DNA of 64,000 bases from an uncultured SAR86 cluster bacterium (GTDB taxonomy: Bacteria; Pseudomonadota; Gammaproteobacteria; Magnimaribacterales; D2472): NCBI GenBank assembly GCA_902518715.1, contig CABYHU010000001.1, forward strand, positions 124,001 to 188,000, read 5' to 3'. Below, piece by piece: positions 9,101 to 18,872 of the stretch (the stretch's first letter is position 1; the number at the start of each line of letters is the position of its first letter). Position numbers and translations under genes: made by a program. Under the pieces are notes generated by a model. That model did not search any database. It had not been told where the DNA came from and was given only the letters and a program-made list of their open reading frames with translations.

Positions 9101-12100
9101 ACAACTACAAGTGATGAAATAAGTATCACGGTTCTCGAAGTAAATAATCCACCAGTCATAAGTGATTTACAAACATCCTATACTTTAGATGAAAATATTG
9201 CTGAAATTGCAACTTTCTCAGTAACAGATCCTGAAAGCAATCAACTTACCATAGGCGTAAGCGGTGATGATTCAGCTGGCTTTAGTGTTGTTAGCAATTT
9301 ATTGTATTTTGAGGGTGGACTGAATTATGAAAGTCCATCAGACTCAGATGGAGATAATGTTTATACGATAACTGTTTTTGCTGACGATGGTTTCAATAGA
9401 ACTACACAGGATGTTCAAATTACTGTTACAGATGTTCCCGAAGCTCCTGAATTTGTAGGTTTAACATCTCAAGTTTCTGTTGATGAAAATGTAAGAATTG
9501 TTGCGGCACTCAATGTGGTCGATCCAGAAGGCGGCCCTGTAACATTTGGAATTAATGGTGGTGATGATTCAGCCTTATTCAGAATTTTTAGCATTGATAG
9601 TTCAAATGGAAATTTAGCTTTTAATGCTTTTGAAGGTGTTGATTATGAAACACCTGAGGATGCAAATGGTGATAATGTATATGAGGTTCAGCTTATTGCT
9701 GCTGAAGATGCTGCAGGAGGTCTTGAAACCACATTCGATTTATCAATCACAATTAATGACATAAAAGATACTTATACAATTAATGGAACACTATACTCTA
9801 ATAGATATACCGAAGTTGATGGCGATGTACAAAATACATTGAAATATACTGTAAGAGATAACAATTCACTATCAAATGCTCAAGTTCTTCAAAATCCAAC
9901 TGATGTAATTGGACATATTGGTGATAATACAGTTGATATCGTTATTGTAGAGAATGGTTTCTGTTTTGATAATGATGATGACGGAGCGTGTGATACTCAA
10001 ACACTCGAAAATTTTGATACTGAAGATTGGTACAAAGTTACTGCTGCTCCAAATTTAACAGTTACTTTACAAAATGAAGGTCTCATATATGAAGATCTAC
10101 CAGATAATCCAGGCTCCTTTTATTGTTGTGAATATGACAGTATGGATTTAGATTTACTTCTTTATAATGAAGATGGTTCACTAGCGAATTACTCATATAC
10201 AGATTCTTCTACATCAACTAGAAAAATTATTGCACTACCAGATTCGGGTACTTATTATGCTGTTGTAAAAGCTAACTCAGGTCATGCAAAGTATGTCTTG
10301 ACATTTGGATCTAACGTTGAAGGTGCCTCAGCTGCATATTTCAACCCTGATGATAATTTTGCAAAAGATAGATTTATTTCCTATATTCCATTTGGACCTG
10401 AATTTGTTGCAAATGGTAATGAAACATATCCTGTAGATATTTATCCAGATTCAGACATAGCAACAAAATTTATTCAAGCAGATCAAGATGATAGGAAAGG
10501 CTTGAGGAGATTTAATCTTTCAGTTGAATCCGAATTTAGAAGAATATTTGGTGAGAGTCATCTTGATAATATTCAAGGAAATCCAGAACAAGTTGAGTAT
10601 TTAAAACATTGGAAAGTCTTACAACATTATAAAGATCTCCATCCAAGACTTAATCTAGAGCTTGATTTAAAAGCTAAACTTACAAACTTCACAAGAGATC
10701 CTAGGTGGAATCTTCAGTGGAATCTACAGCAAATTGGTCTAGAAACTGCATTGACTGCAATAGGTCAAGGAACTAAGGATGTTGCTGTGGCTGTTCTTGA
10801 TGGAGGAGGTCCTTTAGCTGACACTACAGCTGATACAACTTCCGCTTTCTTACCTGGAGGTTTTGACTTTGTAGATTTCGATAATGATCCTACAGATCCA
10901 CAGTCATCAAGTGGATCACATGGTATTCATGTAGGATCTACTATTGCAGCTCTAAATGATGGTAATAATATTAATGGATTTGGAATAGGGGTTGTTTCAA
11001 TGCGTGTTATGGGCACAAGTGGAACTGGATTTACCAGTGATATTATACAAGGGTTGCTTTTTGCTGGAGGTCTTCCAAACTCGACCGGTTCAGTCTATCA
11101 AGGTGCCACACCTATCAAAGTTATGAACCTAAGTCTTGGAAGTACAGGAGGAGGTTGTTCAAATTCTTATCAAGGTGTATTCAATGATCTATATGATAGA
11201 AATATATCTGTAGTTTCATCATCTGGTAATGAAGCACAAGAAGCTCCTGGAGTTTATGGATATCCTGCATCATGTGAAAATGTTATTTCAGTTGCAGCGA
11301 CTGCTGCCACAGGCTTAAGAGCATATTATTCTACATATAATGATGCAGTTGATATTGCAGCTCCTGGAGGCGATGTTGGTGCTGATGTGAATGCAGATGG
11401 CTATAGTGATGGTGTTTTAGCTTTCGATTCTGATGAGGATTTAGCATTTTATCAGGGAACATCTATGGCATCACCACATGTAGCTGGAGCAATTGGTATT
11501 CTTTATGCACTGGTACCAGAGTTATTAGCATCTCAAGTTGATGCGTTAATCATAGATGGTCATTTAGTTGACGATATTGGCCCAGAAGGTAAAGATGATG
11601 ATTATGGTTATGGTCTCTTGAATATTAATAAGGCTGTCGCAAGAATTATTGATGAAGAAGGCTTAGACTTTACTTATGGTTCAATTGATCCAGGTACAGC
11701 AAATCTTGGTCTTGAGTTTAATTCCTATGATATTACTGTCACTAAGGTTGGTGAAGGTGAGTTATCAGTATCAAGCATTACTAATGATTTACCCTCTGCT
11801 GTAACAATTTCAGAGATTGATGTTGACGAGAGTGGTTTTGGAACATACAGGCTTACTTTTGACAGATCATCACTTCCTGATGGTCTTTATAGAACAAATA
11901 CAAGAGTTACTTTTTCAAATGAAAATATACAGTCATCAGTTGCTACTTTCCAAGTTGGACCTGAAAGAGATAGACCATATGTTGAATTTGTATCTACTTA
12001 TTTATATCAAGTTGATGAAGTGGGAGGAACTATTTCGCTTGTATTTGGTAATGATGGTGAAATGGTGGATGGCGAAGTAGCATTTACAGCTGAAAATCTT

Positions 12101-12352
12101 CCAGATGGTCAATATTATTTTAGTTACTTTAGTTTTATTGACAATTTTATTAGAGATGTTGGAGAGTTTGAAGCTAGGTATCCTGATGCGGGAAGCGGAC
12201 TCCAGTATATGAATTTAGCTGGATCTGATTTGAGCACATCTGTTACTTTAGGTGTTAATAAATCAGCCTCTTTTAACTCACTTAACACAAACAACAATAA
12301 GAAAAAATACAGAGTTTATAAAATAAATCCACCAATTAAAAAAGATAATTAA
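6155..12352 (+). CDS. Giant (2065 aa) lipoprotein: Ig-like domain, cadherin/tandem-95-like repeats, PPC-like domain and subtilisin-like S8 peptidase domain
   Basis: Lipobox ASCGGGGGGG; repeated DYENPxDxNGDNxY motif; S8 triad context VAVLDGGG, SGSHGIHVGSTIAA, GTSMASPHVAGA. Confidence 0.9.
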   Translation: MYRHLYIYFSLLFIIASCGGGGGGGSTPEPPVPGASITLSISDNQIYLGNTVTLTWTTSNASSCTASGSWSGSKALSGSETITPDSEGQKSYTLTCSNSAGTSTSRTVSTNVIGNSQGVVVGANYISSPTVILDINSNYQSDDDEPSTSADTNGIFELPNDPQDIISFGGSDNSSGVDLTNLSLSYKASSSTSRVVSALTSLDYANTGSTDINTLLNLDSSIDIYSDNPVTGVNSSSAANKYYEANAQIFVLAYALQAFVNETNTSSNNTKTFFESLYTSIQQNFDSGVINLSEFIETSSFIDGYIDSVLSANNISLSSSASDDISSSVSSDLKSIVKSVVEKISVRNDSTATSAITNYATGTFLNDVIALANGTADAVRIASYSSNLNSLIASDQNIDESSLDQVLTLTDDSVSTDEDNSLELTPLENDVIDAGSDYYGLSVSISSPSNGTASLDATNNITYSPNENYFGSDSFTYTVNIDGTSASANIDVDVISVNDPPIFKDFISTSSIDENILNVLSVTVEDIENDVIGYSLSGNDAEKLSISTSGAITFKTNPDFENPADANSDNSYEITVEASDGTDTVSDDLVITILNVENEGNPIIEGLSSQSVDENESIGISFTVTDPQNDTITYSLSGVDKDLFTLTFDGLNASLTSSSKDYELPEDSDSNNVYLVSVNFSDELNTTSQEVEVSINNTNDNDPVLTSSESFTVPENQQAVTTLTATDADNDDLTFSISGGDSSDLEITNSGILTLKSSANFEVKNSYSLIAMVTDGINSSSSSITVNISDVNEPPVWNNALQTVFDYPENTTAVETIDIPEDIADEDGDALSYSLSGTDGSLFSISGNAVSFVGAPDYENPSDTNGDNIYNLNVIASDGELSATSPEFTLTITNLNDNAPTFVDLATNIEVTNGQSNVVDISTIDADGDDVTLSKSGIDSSLFTISDSGNLSFASAPDFANPGDSNGDNIYKLNVSVSDGSFTTTSDEISITVLEVNNPPVISDLQTSYTLDENIAEIATFSVTDPESNQLTIGVSGDDSAGFSVVSNLLYFEGGLNYESPSDSDGDNVYTITVFADDGFNRTTQDVQITVTDVPEAPEFVGLTSQVSVDENVRIVAALNVVDPEGGPVTFGINGGDDSALFRIFSIDSSNGNLAFNAFEGVDYETPEDANGDNVYEVQLIAAEDAAGGLETTFDLSITINDIKDTYTINGTLYSNRYTEVDGDVQNTLKYTVRDNNSLSNAQVLQNPTDVIGHIGDNTVDIVIVENGFCFDNDDDGACDTQTLENFDTEDWYKVTAAPNLTVTLQNEGLIYEDLPDNPGSFYCCEYDSMDLDLLLYNEDGSLANYSYTDSSTSTRKIIALPDSGTYYAVVKANSGHAKYVLTFGSNVEGASAAYFNPDDNFAKDRFISYIPFGPEFVANGNETYPVDIYPDSDIATKFIQADQDDRKGLRRFNLSVESEFRRIFGESHLDNIQGNPEQVEYLKHWKVLQHYKDLHPRLNLELDLKAKLTNFTRDPRWNLQWNLQQIGLETALTAIGQGTKDVAVAVLDGGGPLADTTADTTSAFLPGGFDFVDFDNDPTDPQSSSGSHGIHVGSTIAALNDGNNINGFGIGVVSMRVMGTSGTGFTSDIIQGLLFAGGLPNSTGSVYQGATPIKVMNLSLGSTGGGCSNSYQGVFNDLYDRNISVVSSSGNEAQEAPGVYGYPASCENVISVAATAATGLRAYYSTYNDAVDIAAPGGDVGADVNADGYSDGVLAFDSDEDLAFYQGTSMASPHVAGAIGILYALVPELLASQVDALIIDGHLVDDIGPEGKDDDYGYGLLNINKAVARIIDEEGLDFTYGSIDPGTANLGLEFNSYDITVTKVGEGELSVSSITNDLPSAVTISEIDVDESGFGTYRLTFDRSSLPDGLYRTNTRVTFSNENIQSSVATFQVGPERDRPYVEFVSTYLYQVDEVGGTISLVFGNDGEMVDGEVAFTAENLPDGQYYFSYFSFIDNFIRDVGEFEARYPDAGSGLQYMNLAGSDLSTSVTLGVNKSASFNSLNTNNNKKKYRVYKINPPIKKDN
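7829..9700 (+). repeat. Cadherin-like protein repeat units with about 300 bp period, within the S8 lipoprotein gene
   Basis: Six copies of (D/N)(Y/F)(E/A)xPxDxxxDNxY near 7829, 8134, 8723, 9026, 9323, 9641; a degenerate unit near 8430. Confidence 0.8.
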
Positions 12353-14478
12353 ATTTGATTATTTAAGATATTTAAAATAAAAGAATAATCAAGAGCAGTT
12401 TCATTTAAAGACTCTAATCTTCCGCTTTTTCCTCCATGCCCACCTACAAGATTAATATTTAAGAAAACTGGATTATTTGAAGTACTAAATTCTCTTAGTT
12501 TAGGTACATATTTTGCAGGTTCAAAGTATTGAACCTGGGAATCATATAAACTTGTGGTGACTAGAACAGCAGGATAATTCTGTTTCTTAATATTGTCATA
12601 GGGTGAATATGTTTTCATATAAAAATATTCATCTTTATTTGCTGGATTTCCCCACTCATCATATTCAAATGTTGTTAAAGGAATGGACTCATCTGACATT
12701 GTTGTAAGAACATCAACGAATGGAACAGCACTTACAATTCCTGAATATAGTTCTGGTTCATAATTTATAACAGCACCCATCAGTAAGCCACCAGCACTTC
12801 CTCCCATAGCAAAGATTTTATCTTTATGTCCGATATTATTTTTAGTAAGAAATTTAGTAGCATCTATAAAATCATAAAATGTATTATTTTTATTGAGCAT
12901 TCGACCATCTTCGTACCAATATCTTCCCATATCAGCACCACCTCTTATTTGAGCAATAGCGAATATAAAACCTCGATTTAAAAGTGGTGCGATAGTTGAT
13001 CTAAAACCTGAATCCATATTAATTCCATATGATCCATATCCATAAATTAACATAGGTGCATTTTTAAGATCTAAGCCTTTTTTATAAACAATTGAAACAG
13101 GCACATTAGTATCATCTCTTGCAAGTGTCTTGATTCTCTTTATTTCATAATCAGTATCTATAAAGTTATTTACTTGTTTTTTCCATATGACGTTATTGGT
13201 GTTGTCATACAAATCATATTTTAATATTTGAGGTGAGGTTTTTAATGATGAGTAAGAATATCTAAAGAAGCTTGAATCAAAATTATTGTTATAAACTAAA
13301 CCCAGATCATATACCTCATCCTTCATATCGATTTGATTAAGGGAATTATTAGCGAAGTTAAAGACTTCAATTATTGGTATGCCATCATATCTAGATTGAA
13401 TAACTATAAATTCATTAAAAGTTAACATATCCTCAATATAGTGAGTATCTCGAACTTCAATAACATCTTCCCAATTATTAATATTTTGAAAATCATCTTT
13501 TTCTAAGCGCATTACTTTAAAGTTTTTTGAATCATCATAGTTTGAAAGGGCATAAAAATAATCACCGCCATCCTCAATTGAATAAAGATGATTCTCTGAT
13601 CTCTTTAAAACCAATTCAAGATTTCCTAGAGGATTATCTTTATCTAAAAGCCATACTTCACTTGAATCTGTTTTTTCTATATATATGTAAATATATTTTT
13701 TTGTTCTAGATTCTGATAGCCAGATATTAAATTCATTATCATCTTCTTTATAAATTAATTTATCTTCAGATTGATCAGTACCTATCTCATGAACATATAT
13801 TTGATTTTGTATAAGTGTCTCCTCATCCTTTTTTGCATACACAATATATTTTGAATCACTAGACCATATAGCATTAGGAGATACTTTTACTATCTCATCA
13901 TCGAGTAATTTATTTTTATGTAAATCTTTTATTCGTAATGTGTATTCTCGTCTTCCAGTGAAATCTTCTCCGTAAATCAATAAGTTCTCATCCGGAGAAA
14001 TATTTAAGCCTGCCACACTGTAAAATTCTCGTCCGATAGCTTCATTATTTGCATCAAGAAGCACCTCCTCATTTGCATTATTTCGAAAGTAGGTTGAATA
14101 TTGTTGATCAGCTTTAATCCTGCTGTAGTAAAAATATGACCCATCCTTAACCCTGAGTGTTTCCTCTTCAGATGGGATCATTTTTTTTAGTTCATTAAAA
14201 ATTTCACTTTGATAGTCAATATGTTCGTCTCTCCATTTTTTAAAATATTCATTTTCTGATTCTAAATAACTAATCAATTCTTGATCTGATCTTGAATCAT
14301 CTCTCATCCAATAGTAGTTATCTATTCTTAAATCTCCATGTGCCTTAAGTTCGTATGGGATTTTTTTTGGATTTGGAGGTGTGTTCGAAGTCATAGGAAT
14401 GCAGCCTGATAAAATAATTATAGATAATAAAATATTTAAATATTTATTCATATAGGAAATTACAAAGAATACTATCAT
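12349..14478 (-). CDS. S9 family prolyl oligopeptidase / oligopeptidase B-like, lipoprotein-type N-terminus
   Basis: YYWMRDD, GYGSYG, RGGADMGRYWYEDGR, GGSAGGLLMGA nucleophile elbow, GGHGGKSGR; N-terminal IIILSGC lipobox. Confidence 0.92.
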   Translation of the reverse strand: MIVFFVISYMNKYLNILLSIIILSGCIPMTSNTPPNPKKIPYELKAHGDLRIDNYYWMRDDSRSDQELISYLESENEYFKKWRDEHIDYQSEIFNELKKMIPSEEETLRVKDGSYFYYSRIKADQQYSTYFRNNANEEVLLDANNEAIGREFYSVAGLNISPDENLLIYGEDFTGRREYTLRIKDLHKNKLLDDEIVKVSPNAIWSSDSKYIVYAKKDEETLIQNQIYVHEIGTDQSEDKLIYKEDDNEFNIWLSESRTKKYIYIYIEKTDSSEVWLLDKDNPLGNLELVLKRSENHLYSIEDGGDYFYALSNYDDSKNFKVMRLEKDDFQNINNWEDVIEVRDTHYIEDMLTFNEFIVIQSRYDGIPIIEVFNFANNSLNQIDMKDEVYDLGLVYNNNFDSSFFRYSYSSLKTSPQILKYDLYDNTNNVIWKKQVNNFIDTDYEIKRIKTLARDDTNVPVSIVYKKGLDLKNAPMLIYGYGSYGINMDSGFRSTIAPLLNRGFIFAIAQIRGGADMGRYWYEDGRMLNKNNTFYDFIDATKFLTKNNIGHKDKIFAMGGSAGGLLMGAVINYEPELYSGIVSAVPFVDVLTTMSDESIPLTTFEYDEWGNPANKDEYFYMKTYSPYDNIKKQNYPAVLVTTSLYDSQVQYFEPAKYVPKLREFSTSNNPVFLNINLVGGHGGKSGRLESLNETALDYSFILNILNNQI

Positions 14479-14591
14479 GGTTATAGTATTTCTGAATATT
14501 AGATTTAATCCTTTTAATAGAAAAATCCTATTACCAATCTTTTCTTATTTTTTAAAAAACAGTTAAAATCAATTTTTTATCTCATTAAAAC

Positions 14592-15197
14592 ATGAAAAAT
14601 AATATAGAAATTACTAATTCCGCAGAAGTTTACTTAAAAAAACTTATCGATGGTAAAGATGAGGATAACCTTGGTATAAGAATCTTCATAGATAGACCGG
14701 GCACACCAAAAGCTGAAACATGCCTAGCTTTTTGTAATATAGATGAGGTTTCAAAAGATGATGAGGTAATGCATCTTGAATTAATAGATGTTTATATTGA
14801 TTCAAAAAGTATAGATTTTCTTAAAGATGCAATTGTAAATTTTGATGAAGATAATTTTGATGGTCAGTTAACTATTAAAGCTCCCAATGCCAAAATGCCT
14901 AATATTGGAGAAAATAGCACGATTGAAGACAAGATTAATTTTATTTTATATAACGAAATCAATCCGATGCTAGCATCGCATGGTGGTGAAGTTTCTCTCG
15001 TTGAATTTACTGAGGATTCAGATGTAATTCTTCAATTTGGCGGCGGCTGTCAGGGATGTGGAATGATTGATGTGACACTAAAAGATGGTATTGAAACAAC
15101 TTTAATAGAACAAATACCAGAGATAAGATCTGTAAAAGATATCACCGATCATTCAATTAATGAGAACGCTTATTATCCTCAAGAACAAGAGTCCTAA
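14592..15197 (+). CDS. nfuA: Fe/S biogenesis protein NfuA
   Basis: A-type-like N-domain plus NifU-like domain with GGGCQGCGMIDVTLKDGIE. Confidence 0.93.
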   Translation: MKNNIEITNSAEVYLKKLIDGKDEDNLGIRIFIDRPGTPKAETCLAFCNIDEVSKDDEVMHLELIDVYIDSKSIDFLKDAIVNFDEDNFDGQLTIKAPNAKMPNIGENSTIEDKINFILYNEINPMLASHGGEVSLVEFTEDSDVILQFGGGCQGCGMIDVTLKDGIETTLIEQIPEIRSVKDITDHSINENAYYPQEQES

Positions 15198-15847
15198 AAT
15201 TTATCAATTTTGATAATTAGACCCATATTTGGATGATCAAAATAATTTATTTCAGAATTCTTAACTCTTCTGTCTTCGTCAATAAACTCAGTTATAGTCT
15301 CATCAAAATCTAATTGACCAACAAATGCTTTCAGATTTAAGTGAAGATACCTAGATTCATAGATATTTAAATATAAACTTAAATTGTTTTCCTGATCATA
15401 GTGGTAGGTGTATTCATCTTGGTCTTTTAGTGGTTGATACCAAGAGAGTGAATCTAAAATTTCGATATTTTCTCTCCATCTTAACCTGCCTATAAGGAAA
15501 TTAAGATTTTCTAAATCTAAATATTCATATAATTCAAAATATTTCTTTATTTCGGTTACATCATTAGAGCTATTATCATTTTCGATTGCTTCAATTTCTA
15601 TATCTAAAAGATCTGATGATATGAGTGCATTGTCTATAAATTTTTCTGGTATTAGTATTATTTCATTTTCTTTTAACTTGGTTATCGCAGTAGGTGAAAA
15701 ATCTAAATTATTGTTAAATTTCTCATCTACTGTTACGTCATTAAACTTAATTATTATTACTTCAACTTTATAAATATCCTCTGCTTCGATTGTATAAATG
15801 AAGAATGAGAGAAAAATTAATATTTTATGAAAATTTTTGAATAGCAT
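15194..15847 (-). CDS. CsiV-like protein (secreted, short)
   Basis: Signal peptide, YKVEVIIIKF, beta-rich C-term; immediately downstream of mfd as csiV is in other gammaproteobacteria. Confidence 0.6.
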   Translation of the reverse strand: MLFKNFHKILIFLSFFIYTIEAEDIYKVEVIIIKFNDVTVDEKFNNNLDFSPTAITKLKENEIILIPEKFIDNALISSDLLDIEIEAIENDNSSNDVTEIKKYFELYEYLDLENLNFLIGRLRWRENIEILDSLSWYQPLKDQDEYTYHYDQENNLSLYLNIYESRYLHLNLKAFVGQLDFDETITEFIDEDRRVKNSEINYFDHPNMGLIIKIDKF

Positions 15848-18815
15848 TATCTACTAAATTTAACACATCTTGGCCATTAAAATTTATCCAAAGCTCACCA
15901 TTTTTTTTGATTTCATATATTTCAGGACTTTCATTAGTGATACTCAATATTTTTGATAATGTTTTATCTTTTAAAGTCTTGTTGAATTTAAATTTTAGAT
16001 ATTTAGATGATTGAACAATTTTTGAAATATCTAAAGATTTAGCCTTAATGCTAATTTCAGTAATCTTAAATAAATTTTCTAATTCAACCGGATGTTTTCC
16101 ACATCTATCTAATAAATCAATCTTAATTTCAGTTAAAGTTTTAGAATCAGCTCCTGAAAGCTTTCTATAAATTTTTAGTCTCTCTGTCGGAGAGGGCAAG
16201 TAATATTCCGGTATGAGACTAGTTACAGAAACTTTTATCTCGCATGATGGGTTCATTTCTATATGATCATTGTTTAAGGCTGTTTTGAGCATAGACATAT
16301 ATAGTGACATGCCAATAGTATCAATATGACCTGATTGCTTTACACCCAGTATTTCACCAGCCCCCCTAATCTCTAAATCTTCATTAGCTATATTAAAACC
16401 AGCTCCAAGATGCGAGTTATTCACAAAACTCTGTAACCTAGATTTAGATTTATTATTTATATCAGATGATGGTATGAGAACAAAGCAATAACCTTGTTTT
16501 GAAGATCTTCCAATACGTCCTCTAAGTTGATGAAGCTGTGATAAACCAAAATTTTGCGCATTATTGATGATAATAGTATTTGCTTCTGGGATATCCAATC
16601 CCATTTCAACAATTGTTGTGCATATCAAGACATTAATTTTTCTTTTTCTAAAATCATTTAAACGTTTATCAATAAGTTTTTTATTTAAACTTGCATGAAC
16701 AATATCAATCTTTTGATTTGGTACAAGAGCTTCGAGGTTACTTTTTAGCTTATCCATTTTCTGAATATCATTTTCTATAACAAAGGTGCATCCATTCCTA
16801 TTAAATTCTCTTGTAAGAGATTCTTTTATAATCATGTTGTTTGAAACTTCTAAAAAAGTCTTTATTGAAAGTCTTTTGGGCGGAGGTGTTGATAAAAAAG
16901 AAAAATCTTTTAACCCTGAGAATGCCATATTCATAGTTTTTGGTATTGGTGTTGCAGACATAAATAGTATATGAGTCGAAAGTTGTTTATTTTTAATTAA
17001 ATTCTTTTGTTTAGCACCAAACCTGTGTTCTTCATCAACCACCAAAAGTCCAACATTTTTAAAGGATAAATCTTCATTAAATAAAGCATGAGTTCCAATC
17101 AATATATCAATTTTTTTATCTTTGAAATTTTTATAAAGTTTTTCTTTTACTTTAAGAGATGTATTTCTAGATAGTTTCTCGATTGTAATAGGGAAATTTT
17201 TAAATCTTTTAGAAAAAGATTCAAAGTGTTGGTCAGTCAAAACAGTACTTGGACTTAAAATAATGGTTTGTTTACCTGATAGGGCTGAAATAAATGATGC
17301 TCTCATTGCAATCTCTGTTTTACCAAAACCAACATCGCCACATAACAATCTATTCATAGGCTTAATTAATGAAAGATCTTTTCTAATATCCCTTGAAACA
17401 ATTTCTTGATCCTCGGTGTCATCAAATGGGAAGTCATTAATAAATGATTTGTATTCATCATCAGAAACCTTCAAGGCAGCTGATGTTGCTTTTAATCTAT
17501 CAGATTCTATTTTTAAGATTTCTGATGCATGATCATATATTCTTGCTTTAGCTTTTTCTTTTTTGGATGACCAATTTGTATTAGACAGTGAGTCAAGACT
17601 CGTATCATCTGTTTTTTTATGAAACTTAGATAATAAATTAAAGTTAAAAGTAGGAACATAAAGTAATTCATCATCTTTATATCTTATACATAGATATTCA
17701 TTTTCTTTACTAGAGGTTTTAATTGTCTTCAAGCCTTCAAATTTTCCTAAACCATAGTCCTCGTGAATGACTAAATCATTAATATTTAAGGAATTATCAT
17801 AAATTAGATGGTTAGAAACTTTATTTTTAGTAACATTAAAGTGTTTGTATTTAGATTTACTTTCATAAATTTTGGGATTAGAAATAATTTTTATAGGATT
17901 CTCTTCCTTAATCTTATTTATAACATCAAAGAAAAGTTTTTCTGGTGAAATAAGTTCTCTTGTTCCATTATTTTCATCATTAAATCGATTAATAATAAAT
18001 TGCTTGTAATCATCAATATGTGAATCACTGGTAATGTAAGTTGAATCACACTCAACAAGTTCGAAGAAATTAATAGGATTATTAATTAATATTGATAGGT
18101 AGTTTTCATAACCTTCTGGAAGTTTATTCTTTGCTAAGCTATTAAAAAAATTAGAATCCCTTTCATCTAATAGTGGAAATTCGTTTCTCCATTTATCCTT
18201 AAATTCATTAATAATTTCATCATCTAAAGGTATTTCGTAACCAGAATTTAATTTAAATGATTTAATTTCATTAATAGATCTTTGTGTTTTAATATCGAAT
18301 TCTCTTATTGATTCAATGCAATCACCAAAAAAATCAAGCCTAATAGGATTTTTATACCTACTAGAATTTATATCTACAATTCCACCTCTGTTCGAGTATT
18401 CATTTAAGCTTGAAACTCTATCTACTCTTTTATAATTTATTGATTCTAGAATTTCTTTTATTTTACTAATTGATATTTCGTCATTAGTTTTAAATTCTTT
18501 TAGTGACTTATAAAAATTATGGTTTGGATAGACTTCAAAAAGATTTTTTAAAGACGATATAATCAAATGTGCATCATAAATATTTTGAATTTCATCAAAA
18601 CGTTTTTTTATAACATCATCCGGAGTTGAGAAGTGATCATAGGGAAGAATTTCTCTATCATAAAATCGAACAATTCTTTTTTTATTTACATAATCAATTA
18701 ATTCTTCGTATAGATCTTCAATTTCTGAATTTGACGAGCAAATTATCAATATTTTGCTATTTTTTTCTAAAGAGCTTTTAAGGGATTTAAAGGTTTCTTT
18801 GTTCTGTTTTTTCAA
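15825..18815 (-). CDS. mfd: Transcription-repair coupling factor
   Basis: CarD-like domain HEDYGLGKFEGL, LLCGDVGFGKTEIAMRA, DEEHRFG, MSATPIPKTMNMAFSGLKD, QLRGRIGRS. Confidence 0.96.
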   Translation of the reverse strand: MKKQNKETFKSLKSSLEKNSKILIICSSNSEIEDLYEELIDYVNKKRIVRFYDREILPYDHFSTPDDVIKKRFDEIQNIYDAHLIISSLKNLFEVYPNHNFYKSLKEFKTNDEISISKIKEILESINYKRVDRVSSLNEYSNRGGIVDINSSRYKNPIRLDFFGDCIESIREFDIKTQRSINEIKSFKLNSGYEIPLDDEIINEFKDKWRNEFPLLDERDSNFFNSLAKNKLPEGYENYLSILINNPINFFELVECDSTYITSDSHIDDYKQFIINRFNDENNGTRELISPEKLFFDVINKIKEENPIKIISNPKIYESKSKYKHFNVTKNKVSNHLIYDNSLNINDLVIHEDYGLGKFEGLKTIKTSSKENEYLCIRYKDDELLYVPTFNFNLLSKFHKKTDDTSLDSLSNTNWSSKKEKAKARIYDHASEILKIESDRLKATSAALKVSDDEYKSFINDFPFDDTEDQEIVSRDIRKDLSLIKPMNRLLCGDVGFGKTEIAMRASFISALSGKQTIILSPSTVLTDQHFESFSKRFKNFPITIEKLSRNTSLKVKEKLYKNFKDKKIDILIGTHALFNEDLSFKNVGLLVVDEEHRFGAKQKNLIKNKQLSTHILFMSATPIPKTMNMAFSGLKDFSFLSTPPPKRLSIKTFLEVSNNMIIKESLTREFNRNGCTFVIENDIQKMDKLKSNLEALVPNQKIDIVHASLNKKLIDKRLNDFRKRKINVLICTTIVEMGLDIPEANTIIINNAQNFGLSQLHQLRGRIGRSSKQGYCFVLIPSSDINNKSKSRLQSFVNNSHLGAGFNIANEDLEIRGAGEILGVKQSGHIDTIGMSLYMSMLKTALNNDHIEMNPSCEIKVSVTSLIPEYYLPSPTERLKIYRKLSGADSKTLTEIKIDLLDRCGKHPVELENLFKITEISIKAKSLDISKIVQSSKYLKFKFNKTLKDKTLSKILSITNESPEIYEIKKNGELWINFNGQDVLNLVDNAIQKFS

Positions 18816-18872
18816 TCTAGTGTCTTGTATAATAAGTGCACATTATAAGTAACTATTTATAGGAAATATATT

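Noticed and set aside
11817-12080. 87-aa plus-strand ORF in an alternative frame within the S8 gene
   Set aside because: Overlaps a continuous long ORF; composition is biased and no motif is present.
13670-13705. tatatatatgtaaatatattttttt run as a possible repeat or regulatory element
   Set aside because: Lies within the S9 peptidase coding sequence and encodes KKYIYIYIEK.
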